From positions 1,674,001-1,738,000 of the forward strand of contig JAPFFF010000010.1 of assembly GCA_039105265.1 (NCBI GenBank): a DNA stretch of 64,000 bases, written 5' to 3'. The DNA is from Tritrichomonas musculus. Taxonomy: Eukaryota; Parabasalia; Tritrichomonadida; Tritrichomonadidae. The translations under genes and the position numbers were made by a program. The notes beneath the pieces were generated by a model. It ran no database searches. It was not told the DNA's origin and was given only the letters and a program-made list of their open reading frames with translations. This document shows, in pieces, positions 29,294 through 39,887 of the stretch (within the stretch, counting starts at the first letter, position 1; each line of letters begins with the position of its first letter).

Positions 29294-30988
29294 ATGATAG
29301 AAAGGTTACCACAAGATTATACTCCTTTACACTATGATTTGTATTTGCATATTGTTCCAAACCAGTATCCATTTGAAGCCTCTGTCACAATAACGTTTCA
29401 AAAAAATCATAATTCTAATTTTGTTACTTTATTCCTCCATCAAAATATTGTTATTAAATCAATTATTCAAAATGGAGAACTTTTAAATTATACTGTCACT
29501 TATCCGAAATTAAAAATTGAAAAATCAACTCAACAAGAAGTAGATTTTTCGTCTTTCCCAGTTGAAATCAAATATTCAGTCCAACCAAAAACCAATTCAA
29601 GAAAAGGCTTTTTTGTTTATGAAGACAATTACATTACAGATTTCGAACCAAATAATGCCAGACGACTTCTCCCATGTTTTGATGAACCAGGAATCCGCTC
29701 AACTTTTACTGTAACAATCAAAATCCCTTCAAATTTAACAGGAATTTCAAATATGCCCATTGAAAAAGTTACAATTGAAAATGAAGCTGAAAAAGAAATA
29801 AAATTTCTTCAAACTCCACCAATGTGCACCTATCTATTGTGCATTGTTGTTGGTACTTTTTCATCTATTGATGGATCAACATTTAACGGTCTCCCTGTGA
29901 AATTTTATGGATTGACAGGTCTTGAACAAATATATTCTGAATTGCTTCAAGTTGCAACTTTTTCAGTTGAATGGATGGAAAATCGATTTGGTGTTCCCTA
30001 TGAGTTACCACATCTTCAGCTCATCTCCTATGAAGGATGCCCAATTGGAATGGAAAATTACGGTTTTATCACGCTGAGCGATTATTCAGAATCATGCCAA
30101 GATGAAGACGGATTTTTATACAATTCAAAAGTTGTGATGCATGAAATTATTCATCAATGGTTCGGTGATCTTGTTGCAATAAAATGGTGGAATTCAATCT
30201 GGCTTAATGAAGGATTTGCCAATTTCATCCAATTTTTGATTTTGAAGGATTATTTCCCTGAAATTGACATGGTTGATTTTTATGCCTTCAACGATGGTTT
30301 TTACAGCTTAAGATACTTCAATGATAACAGAAAAATAGCACCAAAAGAATCTGAAGTTGATTTCAAAACTGTTCTGGAATCAATGGTTTATGTTAAAGGT
30401 TCGTTCATTCTCAAAATGTTCTATGATATCGTTGGTGAAGAATTATTTTTTAAAGTCGGAAAGAATTGGTTAGAAACTTATAAAAACAAAAATGCCGAGG
30501 TTTCTGATTTTGTAAATATAGTTAATTTAACCTTGGGAAAAGACTATTCTTACTTTTTTGATCCTTGGCTTAATTATTCAGGATTTCCTGTTTTAATTGT
30601 TAATGAAATTGTTCATAAAGAATCAAATGGTGCGAAAATTGGGATTACAATTACACAGACATCTGAAAATGATATTTATTATCATTGTAAAATCCCAATT
30701 CTTTACGAATTTGAAGGGAAAATATATAGAAAAGATGTTTTTCTAGAAAATTTCATGATGGAATTGAATATAGAATTTGATTGGATTGTTGTGAATGATA
30801 ATTTTGCTTCCCTTTGTTTCGTTGTTTATTCAAAAACTTTACTTGAATCAATTCTTAAAGCAAAAAAGGAAGGCAAAATTAATAAAGTAAATCGTTCATT
30901 AATTGCATTTTCAGTTCAATCAAATTCAAACACATACTTAATCAACGAAGAAACTTATGCTATTGCTAAACAAATATATAAGAATTAG
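29294..30988 (+). CDS. M1-family zinc aminopeptidase, short form
   Basis: 564 residues. It has the M1 signatures: the exopeptidase motif GMEN at 252-255 and the zinc site HEIIH at 283-287 with the third ligand Glu 306, exactly 18 residues later in LNEGFA. The catalytic Tyr region is suggested by SMVYVKGSF. Such enzymes remove N-terminal residues from peptides. Most are 850-1000 residues with a helical C-terminal domain; here the frame ends soon after domain III ([10 protein letters not shown] and a beta sandwich), so the large helical cap is missing. There is no signal peptide, so it is probably cytosolic. ATG follows a TCATTTTTA initiator-like motif at 29281. Confidence 0.9.
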   Translation: MIERLPQDYTPLHYDLYLHIVPNQYPFEASVTITFQKNHNSNFVTLFLHQNIVIKSIIQNGELLNYTVTYPKLKIEKSTQQEVDFSSFPVEIKYSVQPKTNSRKGFFVYEDNYITDFEPNNARRLLPCFDEPGIRSTFTVTIKIPSNLTGISNMPIEKVTIENEAEKEIKFLQTPPMCTYLLCIVVGTFSSIDGSTFNGLPVKFYGLTGLEQIYSELLQVATFSVEWMENRFGVPYELPHLQLISYEGCPIGMENYGFITLSDYSESCQDEDGFLYNSKVVMHEIIHQWFGDLVAIKWWNSIWLNEGFANFIQFLILKDYFPEIDMVDFYAFNDGFYSLRYFNDNRKIAPKESEVDFKTVLESMVYVKGSFILKMFYDIVGEELFFKVGKNWLETYKNKNAEVSDFVNIVNLTLGKDYSYFFDPWLNYSGFPVLIVNEIVHKESNGAKIGITITQTSENDIYYHCKIPILYEFEGKIYRKDVFLENFMMELNIEFDWIVVNDNFASLCFVVYSKTLLESILKAKKEGKINKVNRSLIAFSVQSNSNTYLINEETYAIAKQIYKN

Positions 30989-31377
30989 GAGGATATTTAT
31001 ATGTAAAAAAACATCATAATATTCAATGCTGTTTTATATGAAAAAGGTCATCATGTTACTTTTCAATATGAGAATATACAAATAATAATAAATAACACCT
31101 TTTTTTTAAAAAAAATAATTTATATCTTAGATGGATTTATTATATGAGAATAATGAATAATATTGATGATATTGAATTCATAAATGATAAAATAAAATAT
31201 ATTCAATCTTAAATCATATAATTTTGAATTCTGAAAAAATCTATTAGTTTTTATAAAGTTGAATTCTATTTTTTTTTTCTATGAAAAATCGATAGATCTC
31301 TTTTTCCGTAAATTGAGGTTCGGCCACGAGACCATTTATTTTTTTTTTTCAACCTAAACAAGGATGGATAGTTAACT
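30989..31377. other. AT-rich spacer
   Basis: A/T-rich 3' flank of the aminopeptidase gene. AAAAATCGATAGATC at about 31286 resembles the end of the transposon at 31933. No gene is seen. Confidence 0.35.
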
Positions 31378-31705
31378 TTATAATTGCAGGCGGCATCAAG
31401 ATGAACATGAAATGAAATACCTCCTAGTGTTCAGAAAGGTCACTCAAGCTCGTAAACAAGAAGAATTATATTTTGGAAATTTTTATTTGGAAACAAATGA
31501 CATTAAAACTGCAAATGGAGTCAAGTAAACAATAAACTGCACGCGTGTTGGACCTCAGAAGAGTCATTTTTTACTCAAGTTTTAAATCAGATAAATTTTA
31601 TTTATAAAAGTTTTTTTAGAGACAGATCACTTTATAATTGCAAACGGAATCGAGTGAACAAGAAATGGAATATTTATTGGAGTTCAGAAAAGTCACCTTT
31701 TACTG
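31378..31705 (+). repeat. Three degenerate tandem copies of an about 125-base unit
   Basis: A unit with TATAATTGCA-GCGGCATCAAG, then AAATGAAAT, then GTTCAGAAAGGTCACTC recurs at about 31380, 31505 and 31631. Spacing is 125-127 bases. Corresponding anchor words are TTCAGAAAGGTCA, CTCAGAAGAGTCA and TTCAGAAAAGTCA. The copies have drifted considerably. No coding content is seen. Confidence 0.55.
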
Positions 31706-31851
31706 ATGTTTTTTAAAACAACCTTTTTTTATTATGATATATCTTTTTTTTTAAAAATTTTTTTTTTTATTTTTATTATTATTATTGTAAATTCATAAAG
31801 AATAATCATAAAACTGAGCAATTTTTTTGAGAAAAAAAAATCTATTCGCGC

Positions 31852-31875
31852 GTCCTGATTTACGTAAATCAGGAC
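31852..31875. repeat. Perfect 24-base palindrome
   Basis: GTCCTGATTTAC is followed directly by its reverse complement with no loop. AGCCTGATTTAC at about 31890 repeats one arm. It stands in otherwise low-complexity DNA; it could be a protein-binding site, part of a transposon end, or a cruciform-prone site. Confidence 0.7.
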
Positions 31876-31932
31876 TTTTATAAACGGTCGAAGCCTGATT
31901 TACTGAAAAAAAAATCTATTGAAAAATCTTTC

Positions 31933-32600
31933 GATAGATTTTTTAAATTGAACTTTTACTAAAATTTTCATTCAATTTTTTTCTATAATTTTTAATCGTT
32001 GTGGTCAGTCCCTAGTTAGTTTATTAATTTGATTGAAGAACATTTAAATTGTCTTTTTCTTTGATGTTTTGATATTTTGATCCACTTTGAAAAGGCTCCA
32101 TGCATGCAAATGCAAACAAAATACTGTGAAATAAAGCTTTATTCCAAAGAAATGCCCACATTTTCTTGAATTAGTGCCCAAAAAAAGAAGGAAAATCCAT
32201 GATTTATTGTTTCTATACTTTACAGCCATCTATTATCCTGCAATTTCTAGGGAATATACATACTTTAAAGCAGAATTAACGGAATTCAAAGAATTCAAAG
32301 TTTCCTCTCAATACTCTACAGATGAAATGCATTGATGATGCTTAGATTGTTATGTGTTAATTATGGAAGTTCAATTGTCTTTTTTCACAATAATTATTTG
32401 TGATAATTTTCATTTAAATATATAAAAAGAATGCAAATTCTCATTTTATTAATAATAAAATAAATAATATTTAAATACTATTGCTTATATTCTTATTCTT
32501 TTTACTCTCACTTTGGGAAATTTCGAGAATTGCTGAATCAGCAATGTTGATTGAAAATTGAATGAAAATTTTAGTAAAAGTTCAAGAAAAAAAATCTATC
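31933..32600. mobile_element. Non-autonomous DNA transposon, 48-bp inverted ends, 8-bp target duplication
   Basis: The left end (31933-31980) and the reverse complement of the right end (32554-32600) match over about 48 bases with a few differences: GATAGATTTTTT, then TTGAACTTTTACTAAAATTT and CATTCAATTTT. The 8-base word AATCTTTC lies directly before the left end (31925-31932) and directly after the right end (32601-32608), as a target-site duplication. Eight bases is the rule for hAT and is also seen in some other superfamilies. The 670-base core has no transposase; a 61-codon minus frame at 32044 shows no domain. Confidence 0.75.
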
Positions 32601-32781
32601 AATCTTTCATTAATCTTAGGAATTATTGAATTTATTAAATTAGAAAATTTGGCCTTAGTATATTGAAAAAGTTTGTCTTAAGCATTTTTTACCCAACTTT
32701 AAACAACATACATACACAAACACACACACAAACAAACAAACAAACAAAGAAATACTCGCTACTATTATTTATTAACAATAT
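32601..32781. repeat. CA/CAAA microsatellite in spacer
   Basis: A short run of CATA, CACA and CAAA units at about 32706-32750, followed by the 3' end of the minus-strand kinase gene. No further feature. Confidence 0.6.
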
Positions 32782-33804
32782 TTAATATAATGAATATTCA
32801 AAATAACTATCATGAAGAATATCTTTAATGCTTGCCCGTTCATTTACATTTATTCGAAGGCATTTACCAATAATGCTCTGCAAACTATTATTATTGATGA
32901 ATGATATTTTCTCATTCAAAAATTCTTGTTTAAAAGGTTTCAAATAATCATATGGAAACATTCTTTTGGCAATTGTATAAAATGTTACTCCCAAAGACCA
33001 AATATCTGCAATTTTTGGATTAAATGGCTCTGTTTTCATATTAATTACTTCTGGGGCAGCATAATGTGGTGTACATCTAGTACTTGAGGAAAACTCTGAA
33101 TTAGTGGCAAATCCAAAATCGCACAGAATAGGATTAAAATCAGAATCTAACAGAATATTATCCGGTTTTATGTCGCCATGAGAAAATCCTTTTAAATGAA
33201 CATAATCAACTGCCTTGGTAATGCCAAATATTATTTTCTTTATATTTGTTCCATTTATTTGATTAGTTTTAATTGCATTTGTCAGGTTATTTTCATAATA
33301 ATCGATGACTAATACATAGTATTTTTTAATTCCATTTTTTTTAATGGTAAAAGAATCATGATACTTGATTATATTTTTATGATTAAATTTTTTTATAATT
33401 ATGGTTTCTTTCTTGATTAAATCAACTTCATTTTTATGTTCCATATCTTCAATTGAAAAAATTTTGGCAGCAAATAATTCATCAGTCTTTTGTTTTTTTA
33501 ATAAAACAACAACAGAGAATGATCCTTTGCCTAATAATCGAATAATTTCATAACCATGAATTTTCGATGGAATTTTAATTACACATTTTTGTAAAGTTTT
33601 CATTTCATAAAACATTACACTAACACGATCCTCATTATTATTTAAATCTGGTAATGTATTTTCAAGATCTTTTAAATTATGATATTCTAAATCGTTTAAA
33701 GTTTCAATCAAATTATCTAATCTTTTGGCTGACTGATTTGCTTTTTTATGAGAATCTGTATTAAAAGGGATTAATTCTGAACTGTTACCAAATAAGCCTA
33801 TCAT
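32782..33804 (-). CDS. Serine/threonine protein kinase
   Basis: 340 residues. An N-terminal region of about 80 residues lacks a known domain. The kinase domain follows: glycine loop GKGSFSVV, catalytic Lys in FAAKIF, loop HGDIKPDN, DFG, and a TPHYAAPEV activation segment. The HRD arginine is Gly (HGD), common in kinases that do not depend on activation-loop phosphorylation. All residues needed for catalysis seem present. The overall pattern is the CAMK-like type abundant in trichomonads; the substrate is unknown. The start is the only in-frame ATG before MIGLFGN. Confidence 0.85.
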   Translation of the reverse strand: MIGLFGNSSELIPFNTDSHKKANQSAKRLDNLIETLNDLEYHNLKDLENTLPDLNNNEDRVSVMFYEMKTLQKCVIKIPSKIHGYEIIRLLGKGSFSVVVLLKKQKTDELFAAKIFSIEDMEHKNEVDLIKKETIIIKKFNHKNIIKYHDSFTIKKNGIKKYYVLVIDYYENNLTNAIKTNQINGTNIKKIIFGITKAVDYVHLKGFSHGDIKPDNILLDSDFNPILCDFGFATNSEFSSSTRCTPHYAAPEVINMKTEPFNPKIADIWSLGVTFYTIAKRMFPYDYLKPFKQEFLNEKISFINNNSLQSIIGKCLRINVNERASIKDILHDSYFEYSLY

Positions 33805-34345
33805 TGATCAAAATGACTTTTGAAAATTTTGTCTCATTTTATTTTGAAAGCAAAATTTTTATTTTTTGGTCAAATAAAATTTTTGATTATATGAAAGGGA
33901 TGTTCATCAAAAGTCTCAAATAACGGTTAAATACGTTTTAGATATTATCGATATTATCGGGAGTAGAGTAGAATAGCTGATATTATCTGATAATAAATAT
34001 CATTATCGATAAAAACGATTTTCTGATATTTTAATATCTTTTTTGATAAATACTAGAAAATATTGCTATTTAATTGTTAGATAATTGAATAAAAGTTATT
34101 TTTTTCAAGTAGTAACATTATTAAAGGCTTATATGAGAAAATTATTATTATTAGAGAAAATGAAGCCCCAACTTTTTGAGAGGCCAAAAATTGAATGAAT
34201 AAAAAATATAAAATTTTTAAAATGTTAAAAATTCGTTATATAAAACCAACAAAAACGAAATATAGCATTTAGTAATTCATATATAGAAAAAAAGCATAGA
34301 AAATAATTGAGAGGGAAGATTTTTTGAGTGCATTTTATTTTTTCG
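33805..34345. repeat. Spacer with a TATCGATA-rich palindromic patch
   Basis: Positions 33935-34060 are crowded with TATCGATATTATCG-like words, similar in style to 28095-28345. The rest is plain A/T-rich spacer. TTTTTTCG at 34338-34345 is one copy of the target duplication of the next element. Confidence 0.45.
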
Positions 34346-35341
34346 ATGTGTGGGGAAACTCAAAATAACGTATTTTGAAAAAACTTATTTTTATGATAAT
34401 TCAATAAATATTAATTTTGGGCAAACAATATTCATGTATATTATTGTGCAATATCTTAATTATATAAAAATAATATTTTCATTTATTTTTAAGAGTTTGG
34501 AATAATTAATATTTTTCTCCTTTTTTCAACAATAAAATTTATAGAGTTTAAATTAGATCAATATATTTGTTTTTTATGTAAAATAAATTATGTTAGCTGT
34601 ATAAAAACAAACAAAACTGATTTAATTGATGAGTTAAATTAAGAAAATGATTATAAAATTTTAAATTGAATTGTGATAAGATTGGCACTAGATTTTTCAA
34701 CTTAATTCAGGCTATCAAATATACATACTTCATAAATTAATATAGTCCGATCCTGCTATAATTGGAACCTACAATTTTTAGAAAATCGACTTGGAAAAAA
34801 TATTTGATTTATAACTTAGTAGATTTCAAATATTATAAAAAATGAATTTGCAAATAATTACAATCTAATATTTTATAATTATTATAATAAAAATATTAGA
34901 AATTTATATTAAAAATCATGAGATATATTAAGATACTATATTCAATTATTCATATCACACCACATTATTTTCTATACTGAACATTTCACACCTCATAATT
35001 TTCTCTTAAATTTTCTATCAAAAAACCAAGTGAAATGTAAATAAAAAAATTAGATATTTGGAAATATTTTCAAATACAAATTAGAAATCTGAAAATAAAT
35101 GTTTAATATAGCTAATATATTTTATTATATATATAATAACAATTTATGTAAAATAAAATATTCTCTTTTCTATTGAATTTTTTTAAAAAATAATTTTAAA
35201 ATTCATTTATCTTTAAATTGTAGGTTGAAAATGCTTAGTTATAAATATATTATGATATATAATGATTATATTTATTAATAATATTAATTTCATCATAAAA
35301 TCTAGAGCCAATTTTGAGAAAGTATAAGTTTCCCCACACAT
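34346..35341. mobile_element. Non-autonomous DNA transposon, 15-bp inverted ends, 8-bp target duplication
   Basis: The left end ATGTGTGGGGAAACT (34346-34360) is exactly inverted at the right end (35327-35341). TTTTTTCG stands immediately outside both ends (34338-34345 and 35342-35349), a perfect 8-base target duplication. The 996-base element has no transposase frame and is A/T-rich. A single similar end, ATGTGTGGGGACTC, occurs at 54890. hAT is the likeliest superfamily from the duplication length, but the core gives no proof. Confidence 0.75.
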
Positions 35342-35695
35342 TTTTTTCGCTAAAATGTATTCAAATTTCTATGATATTGAAAAAGCAAGATTATTTTTTC
35401 TATGATATTGAAAAATCAACTTCATAACGTATTATCTTCAAAGCTTTGTTATTGATGATTATGTTGTAAATGAGCAAGGATGAGTTAGATTTGAAAATTG
35501 AAAAATTTTCCAAATTTGAAAAATTTTTATAAGTAGTATATAGAAATGGTGATTTGTGAACATTCTGTTCAAAACTCCCCATTTCTTGAAAATGACAAAG
35601 GAATGAATAATTTATGCATGATTTGAATGTTAGATTTAATTTTGGTATTAATGTAAGAATTAGTGTTAGAATTTATTTTATCACCAACGAAAAAG

Positions 35696-35947
35696 ATGAC
35701 AATATTATTCAGTGATGACTTCGATGGTAACAAACAATATATCGATAGTCTTATAAAAGAATTGAAAGAATGTAAGGATAATCAAAAATGTGAACAGTTA
35801 CTTCAAGAGATCGATTTAATACAAAGACTCGTTCAATCATCATACGATGAATATTTAATTAGTGCAAACGAATCTGATGAAGTATTTACTGATGATCAAT
35901 TGAAACAGTTAAGGGAAGACCATAATTCAGATACTCCAATGTTTTAA
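35696..35947 (+). CDS. Small acidic protein in the decayed Polinton
   Basis: 83 residues from the ATG at 35696 (MTILFSDDF). It is acidic, probably helical, with ELKECKDNQKCEQLLQEIDL in its middle. A TTTTATCACC initiator-like motif lies about 20 bases upstream. I do not recognise it, and there is no obvious partner in the visible part of the younger element. Being first behind the presumed left end, it probably belongs to the Polinton. Confidence 0.45.
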   Translation: MTILFSDDFDGNKQYIDSLIKELKECKDNQKCEQLLQEIDLIQRLVQSSYDEYLISANESDEVFTDDQLKQLREDHNSDTPMF

Positions 35948-36029
35948 TTCATTCTACCCTTTATTTTTCAAACAATTCCAAAAAATAATTGAAACCATTA
36001 TTGCAAATATTTTTACTGCAACGCAAAAG

Positions 36030-36492
36030 ATGACAAAGTTAACGTACAATTCAATCACTAAATTCGTTGAAACCATTAGTAAATACACTAAACAAAACCA
36101 TTCTTGTACACCAAATAGTGCAAACGTTTACTTCGAAGGTAAGGATGCATTTAAGAACAAGTTTAAACAACTCTGCATCAAGCCTGTATTCATTGAATTG
36201 TTCGTCTTTGAAGACAAAAAGATATACATTAATCACAAGCAAATACTTGAAATTTATGACAAGCAATTATGTATATCATTCAGTGAATCTGATTGATATA
36301 AATAATAACAAGTCAAAAATGTTTATATTAAATGTTGACTTTGAAGCTCAAGAATATAAAGAAATCGTTTATCACCCATCAGAGATTCATCAATGCTTAA
36401 ATCAACAAAACATTAATCGAATCAGAAATCAAATCATTGATGAACCCAAAGACGAATTCATTGAAACTGAAATAGATCCGGATGCATTTTAA
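36030..36492 (+). pseudogene. Broken relative of the first gene of the 57067 Polinton
   Basis: Sequence at 36030-36300 begins MTKLTYNSITKF and continues with FKNKFKQLCIKPVFIELFVF. It resembles the protein at 57353 (MTKPLYLSVNKL; FPDKFNANRIVCRPLVVSIY) across the same spacing, so the two are homologous by eye. The remainder up to 36492 is more divergent. Function is unknown in both. The copy is a fossil. Confidence 0.55.
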
Positions 36493-36536
36493 ACATAAAT
36501 TCGATTACATTCATTTTTATTTTTAGTGTCAAGCAA

Positions 36537-36980
36537 ATGTTAGATCAAAGTGACATACCAATGCAACCACAACAGGTTAATCCATTAGCTGATTTCATGG
36601 AAAACACACTATCTGTTCAGGATTTGTTAAACATTTATAATAAATATGCACCAGAACCATTAACGATTCAAGAAGTCCAACGTTATTCTAATAGTGATGT
36701 TAATGTTGCTAAAACTGAATTAATTGCAAGGTTTCTTGCTGCCGCTAGAGATGGTCAATTATTGAGAGGCAAAGGATTTGGCAATAATAAAGTCGGTATG
36801 AAAGAACTTCAACACATCATATTAGATCTTCAACGTGATGTCAAACGTGTAAAGAATGCAATTTCTCCACAAGGTGCAGAAGCATTAGTGGCTCGTCATA
36901 ATGCAACTAATCCACATTCTCCATGGAAACTCAATAAACGAAATCCTAATGCACCTGCTTCATTACAAACTTGTTCTTAA
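36537..36980 (+). pseudogene. Fossil relative of the 662-residue Polinton protein
   Basis: The stretch VGMKELQHIILDLQRDVKRV, AISPQGAEALVARHN and HSPWKL matches AGMEALEHIVLKLKKDIKRV, AISPQGAQRMVEKHN and NSPWTF in the protein at 57901-59886. Only the part corresponding to the middle of that protein is present here, so this is a partial, decayed copy. It sits directly behind the relative of the preceding gene, as in the younger element. Confidence 0.65.
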
Positions 36981-37664
36981 ATGCATACCTGTCCATGCTG
37001 TCATAAGTGCTAGTAGAACCAGTTGGTTTAAATATTACATCAATATGCATTATATCATCATCTTGATTATCTCCCCAATTAACATCAAATACCAAATGAA
37101 CTCCAGCATTGGGTAGCTTAGGGGTAATATATACACCCTCATATAAGTTTGCTGGATATGCAATATTCAATTCAGTGCCATATAATGCAGTACTCAGTGC
37201 AGATTCATTGACCAAATCTGTTGGTCCCTCAGGGATATCCGTTTTGAGAGCATACTTCCCATCAGCCACATCCTTGGTCTCATACTTATCTAATTCATAA
37301 GCCAATTCATCTTCATCAACAAACTTCTCATCAGCTTGTGCACTAGAATAATATGGTGTCAAGTCAACTGGTTCTGGGATATCTGTTGAGAGTGCATACT
37401 TGGTCATATCTGGTAAGTCTTGGGTCTTCACATACCCACTTAAGTTCGTAAGCTTTGCATAAGACTGTAAGCCCTGCGCTTTAGCGTACTCGCTAAAGCT
37501 CGTAAGCTTTGCATACTCATCAAGATTAATCAAATCCATTGCTTTAGTTACTGCTATGGATGATAATATATATGATGCTTGTGCTGATAGTGGTTTATCA
37601 TCATTCATTAATTTCTGTTGAACTTCTTCTGTTGGTTCTTCATTCGGATTCAATTGTAGTTCAT
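36946..37664 (-). pseudogene. Fibre-like repetitive protein block of the decayed Polinton (first block)
   Basis: Minus-strand sequence with short repeats: YAKLTSFSEYAKAQGLQSYA, YAKLTNLSGYVKTQDLP, KYALSTDIPE, KYALKTDIPEGPTDLVNESA. Such repeats are typical of phage-type tail-fibre stalks and also occur in proteins of trichomonad Mavericks. A beta-rich end (YPANLYEGVYITPKLPNAGV) follows and may be a head domain. It abuts the mariner at 37665. Broken; function (host contact or virion appendage) is inference. Confidence 0.6.
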
Positions 37665-37666
37665 TA

Positions 37667-38952
37667 CAGGGTGTTTCATAATTATCCGGACTCAACATAT
37701 TCAAAACATAAATAAAACTAAATATTAAAATATTTTTTTATTTATTCGAAGTAATCTCCATTTGCAGTAATGCACTGCTGATATCTCCTGATCCACCCAT
37801 TGAAAATGTTTTCATAAAATTGTGATGACTTTTGAGTGAAAAAATTTTCAATGGCTGATAAAAGATCATCTTCTGAATCAAATGAACAACTTCCGAGGCT
37901 ATCTTTCAATGATCCATTGATGGAGAAGTCGCAGGGGGAAAGGTCTGGTGAATATTGAGGGTGGGGGAGACGCTTGAAAGGAGATGAAGCCAAATATTGT
38001 TTAACCAAATTTGAGGAATGTGATGGTGCGTTGTCAAAGTGTAAATAGACTAATTTTTTCTTTTTCTTTGCTTCATAGGCTTCAGTGTTTATTTCAAGTG
38101 GTCTTAAAATGTTTTCAATGAAGAAAACTGAAATAAAAGGTTCATTATCTGGCTTAAATTTGAGAAGAACCAGTCCTTTGATTCCTATAAAAATAACGAT
38201 CATAATTTTGCGTTCATAATTTGATGGTCTAATTCTTTCATCCAAATCTTCTGAGCTTAACACCCATTTTCGTTTATGATCAAAATGGTATTTACACCAA
38301 GTTTCGTCGCCAGTGAAAACGTATTTAAAATTGTCTTTCTTCAACATTGTGAGCATTTGAATCATTTTTTTCGATATTTGAACTCTCAACTTTTTCTGTG
38401 AATTATTTAAATTATGTGGTACCCATTTTAATAAGAGGTTTTTGTATCCTAATTCTGTTAATCTTCGGAAGACAGTGGCTCCACATGATCCAACCATTGT
38501 TCCAATTTCCCTACATGACGCATATGGATTAACTTTGATCACAGCAAGTATTTGGTCATCTATATATGTGTTTCGAGGTCTTCCTGGATGTGGAGCATCT
38601 GAGAGGTCTGTACGTCCTCTCTTGATCTCCGCAATCCAGAAATAAACCTGTGTTCTGCAAAGGCTCTTGTCACCATACCATTCATTTAACTGTTCGACGA
38701 TTTCATTTCTAGGGTGTCCTTGAAAATGCAAAAATTTGATTCAGTATCTCTGTTCCAACATTATAAAAAATGATAAAATAAACGTATGTAAAAAAACATA
38801 AACGTATTTTGATTATAACTCATTAAACAATTTTCGTTAATAAATGATATTCATAAAATAATCAATATACAATCCAATGAATTACAATATATTAATAATT
38901 TAATCATAACTTTTCCTCATGTTTCAAGTCCGGATATTTATGAAACACCCTG
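37667..38952 (-). mobile_element. Mariner transposon (DD34D) with TA target duplication
   Basis: 1286 bases. The ends are inverted copies: CAGGGTGTTTCATA-ATTATCCGGAC at the left and GTCCGGATATTTATGAAACACCCTG at the right. TA dinucleotides flank both sides (37665-37666 and 38953-38954). It carries one transposase gene on the minus strand and lies inside a fibre-like block of the decayed Polinton. Confidence 0.9.
37742..38762 (-). pseudogene. Mariner transposase, interrupted near its N-terminus
   Basis: From the natural ATG at 38760-38762 the frame begins MLEQRY and meets a TGA at 38742-38744, then runs open for about 330 residues to 37742. It has an N-terminal helix-turn-helix pair, the linker WVPHNL, and the three catalytic aspartates in TGDETW, HFDNAPSH and YSPDLSPCDF. 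The last two are 34 residues apart, giving DD34D as in true mariners. Apart from the single early stop the gene looks whole, so the copy is young. The enzyme cuts and pastes the element at TA sites. Confidence 0.85.
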
Positions 38953-38954
38953 TA

Positions 38955-39486
38955 TTTTTGAGAACTGTGGGTATCTCAGGAATATCTTCTTTTTTTGCAT
39001 ACAATGTCATATCTGGCAAGTCCTGAGTCTTCACATATGGTTCCAAAGCAATTGTCAAAGCAGATTCATTAACCAAATCTGTAGGTATTTCAGGTATGTC
39101 AGTTGATAATGCAAAATTGTTAACAACGTAATCACGTAATGTATTAACAGCGTTTTCAATTTCTTCACTACTAGCATACTTTAATAATTCTTTATTGAAT
39201 TCCTCTGTTTTCAAATAATCGAATAAATCAGTTGTTTTCGCGTACTCGCTTAAGCTCGTAAGCTTTGCATACTCATCAAGATTCTAAGCTTCGCATATGG
39301 TTTTAATAATTCTTTCAATTCCTCAGTATTCAAATTAGACCCTAAATTATTTCCGTTATTGCATTGGCAGGGACCATTGGTTCCCGGACACAAATGTGTA
39401 CAGGAATATTTCTTAATATATTCTATTATCAATTCATCAATTGTATTTACTTTTTTTATATTACCCGCTTGTTCTATCGTGAACAT
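38955..39486 (-). pseudogene. Fibre-like repetitive protein block of the decayed Polinton (second block)
   Basis: The same repeat style as the first block: YVVNNFALSTDIPEIPTDLV, PYVKTQDLPDMTLYAKKEDI, and further on a start-like MFTIEQAGNIKKVNTI. It lies on the other side of the mariner. A short GC-richer segment encodes CPGTNGPCQCNNG. Broken; assigned to the decayed Polinton by repeat type and position. Confidence 0.55.
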
Positions 39487-39500
39487 TTTGGGAATAATAA

Positions 39501-39671
39501 ATGATAACAAACATAAACGAAGATTTCATACTAAACGAAGTAAAAAAAAGGGACTATCAAGATATGCTCATATTCATGTTCCAAAATAGTAAGTTAACAC
39601 AAATAACAACAATTATTGGTAATATTATTGAGTTTCTTAAATATCCTCGTAACTATGTCAAAGATGTAAAC
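39501..39671 (+). pseudogene. Polinton gene fragment left of the Tc1 insertion
   Basis: A short open stretch starting MITNINEDFILNEV on the plus strand that runs into the left TA of the Tc1-like element. No domain is recognised. It is called part of the decayed Polinton by position only. Confidence 0.35.
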
Positions 39672-39887
39672 TACCTTCCAAAATCTAGACCCCACAAATT
39701 ATTTGAGAGGAATTCAAAATATTATTTTTTTATTTGATAAGATTATTTTTTATTTCTGGGGTCTAGTTTTTGGACATTCAATAAATTAAATATAAATTGA
39801 AAAATTAAATACTTTTTATACAAGAAAATTGAATTAAATTGAATAGAAAAAGAAAATTGAATAAAAATTAAAATAAATAATAAGTTA

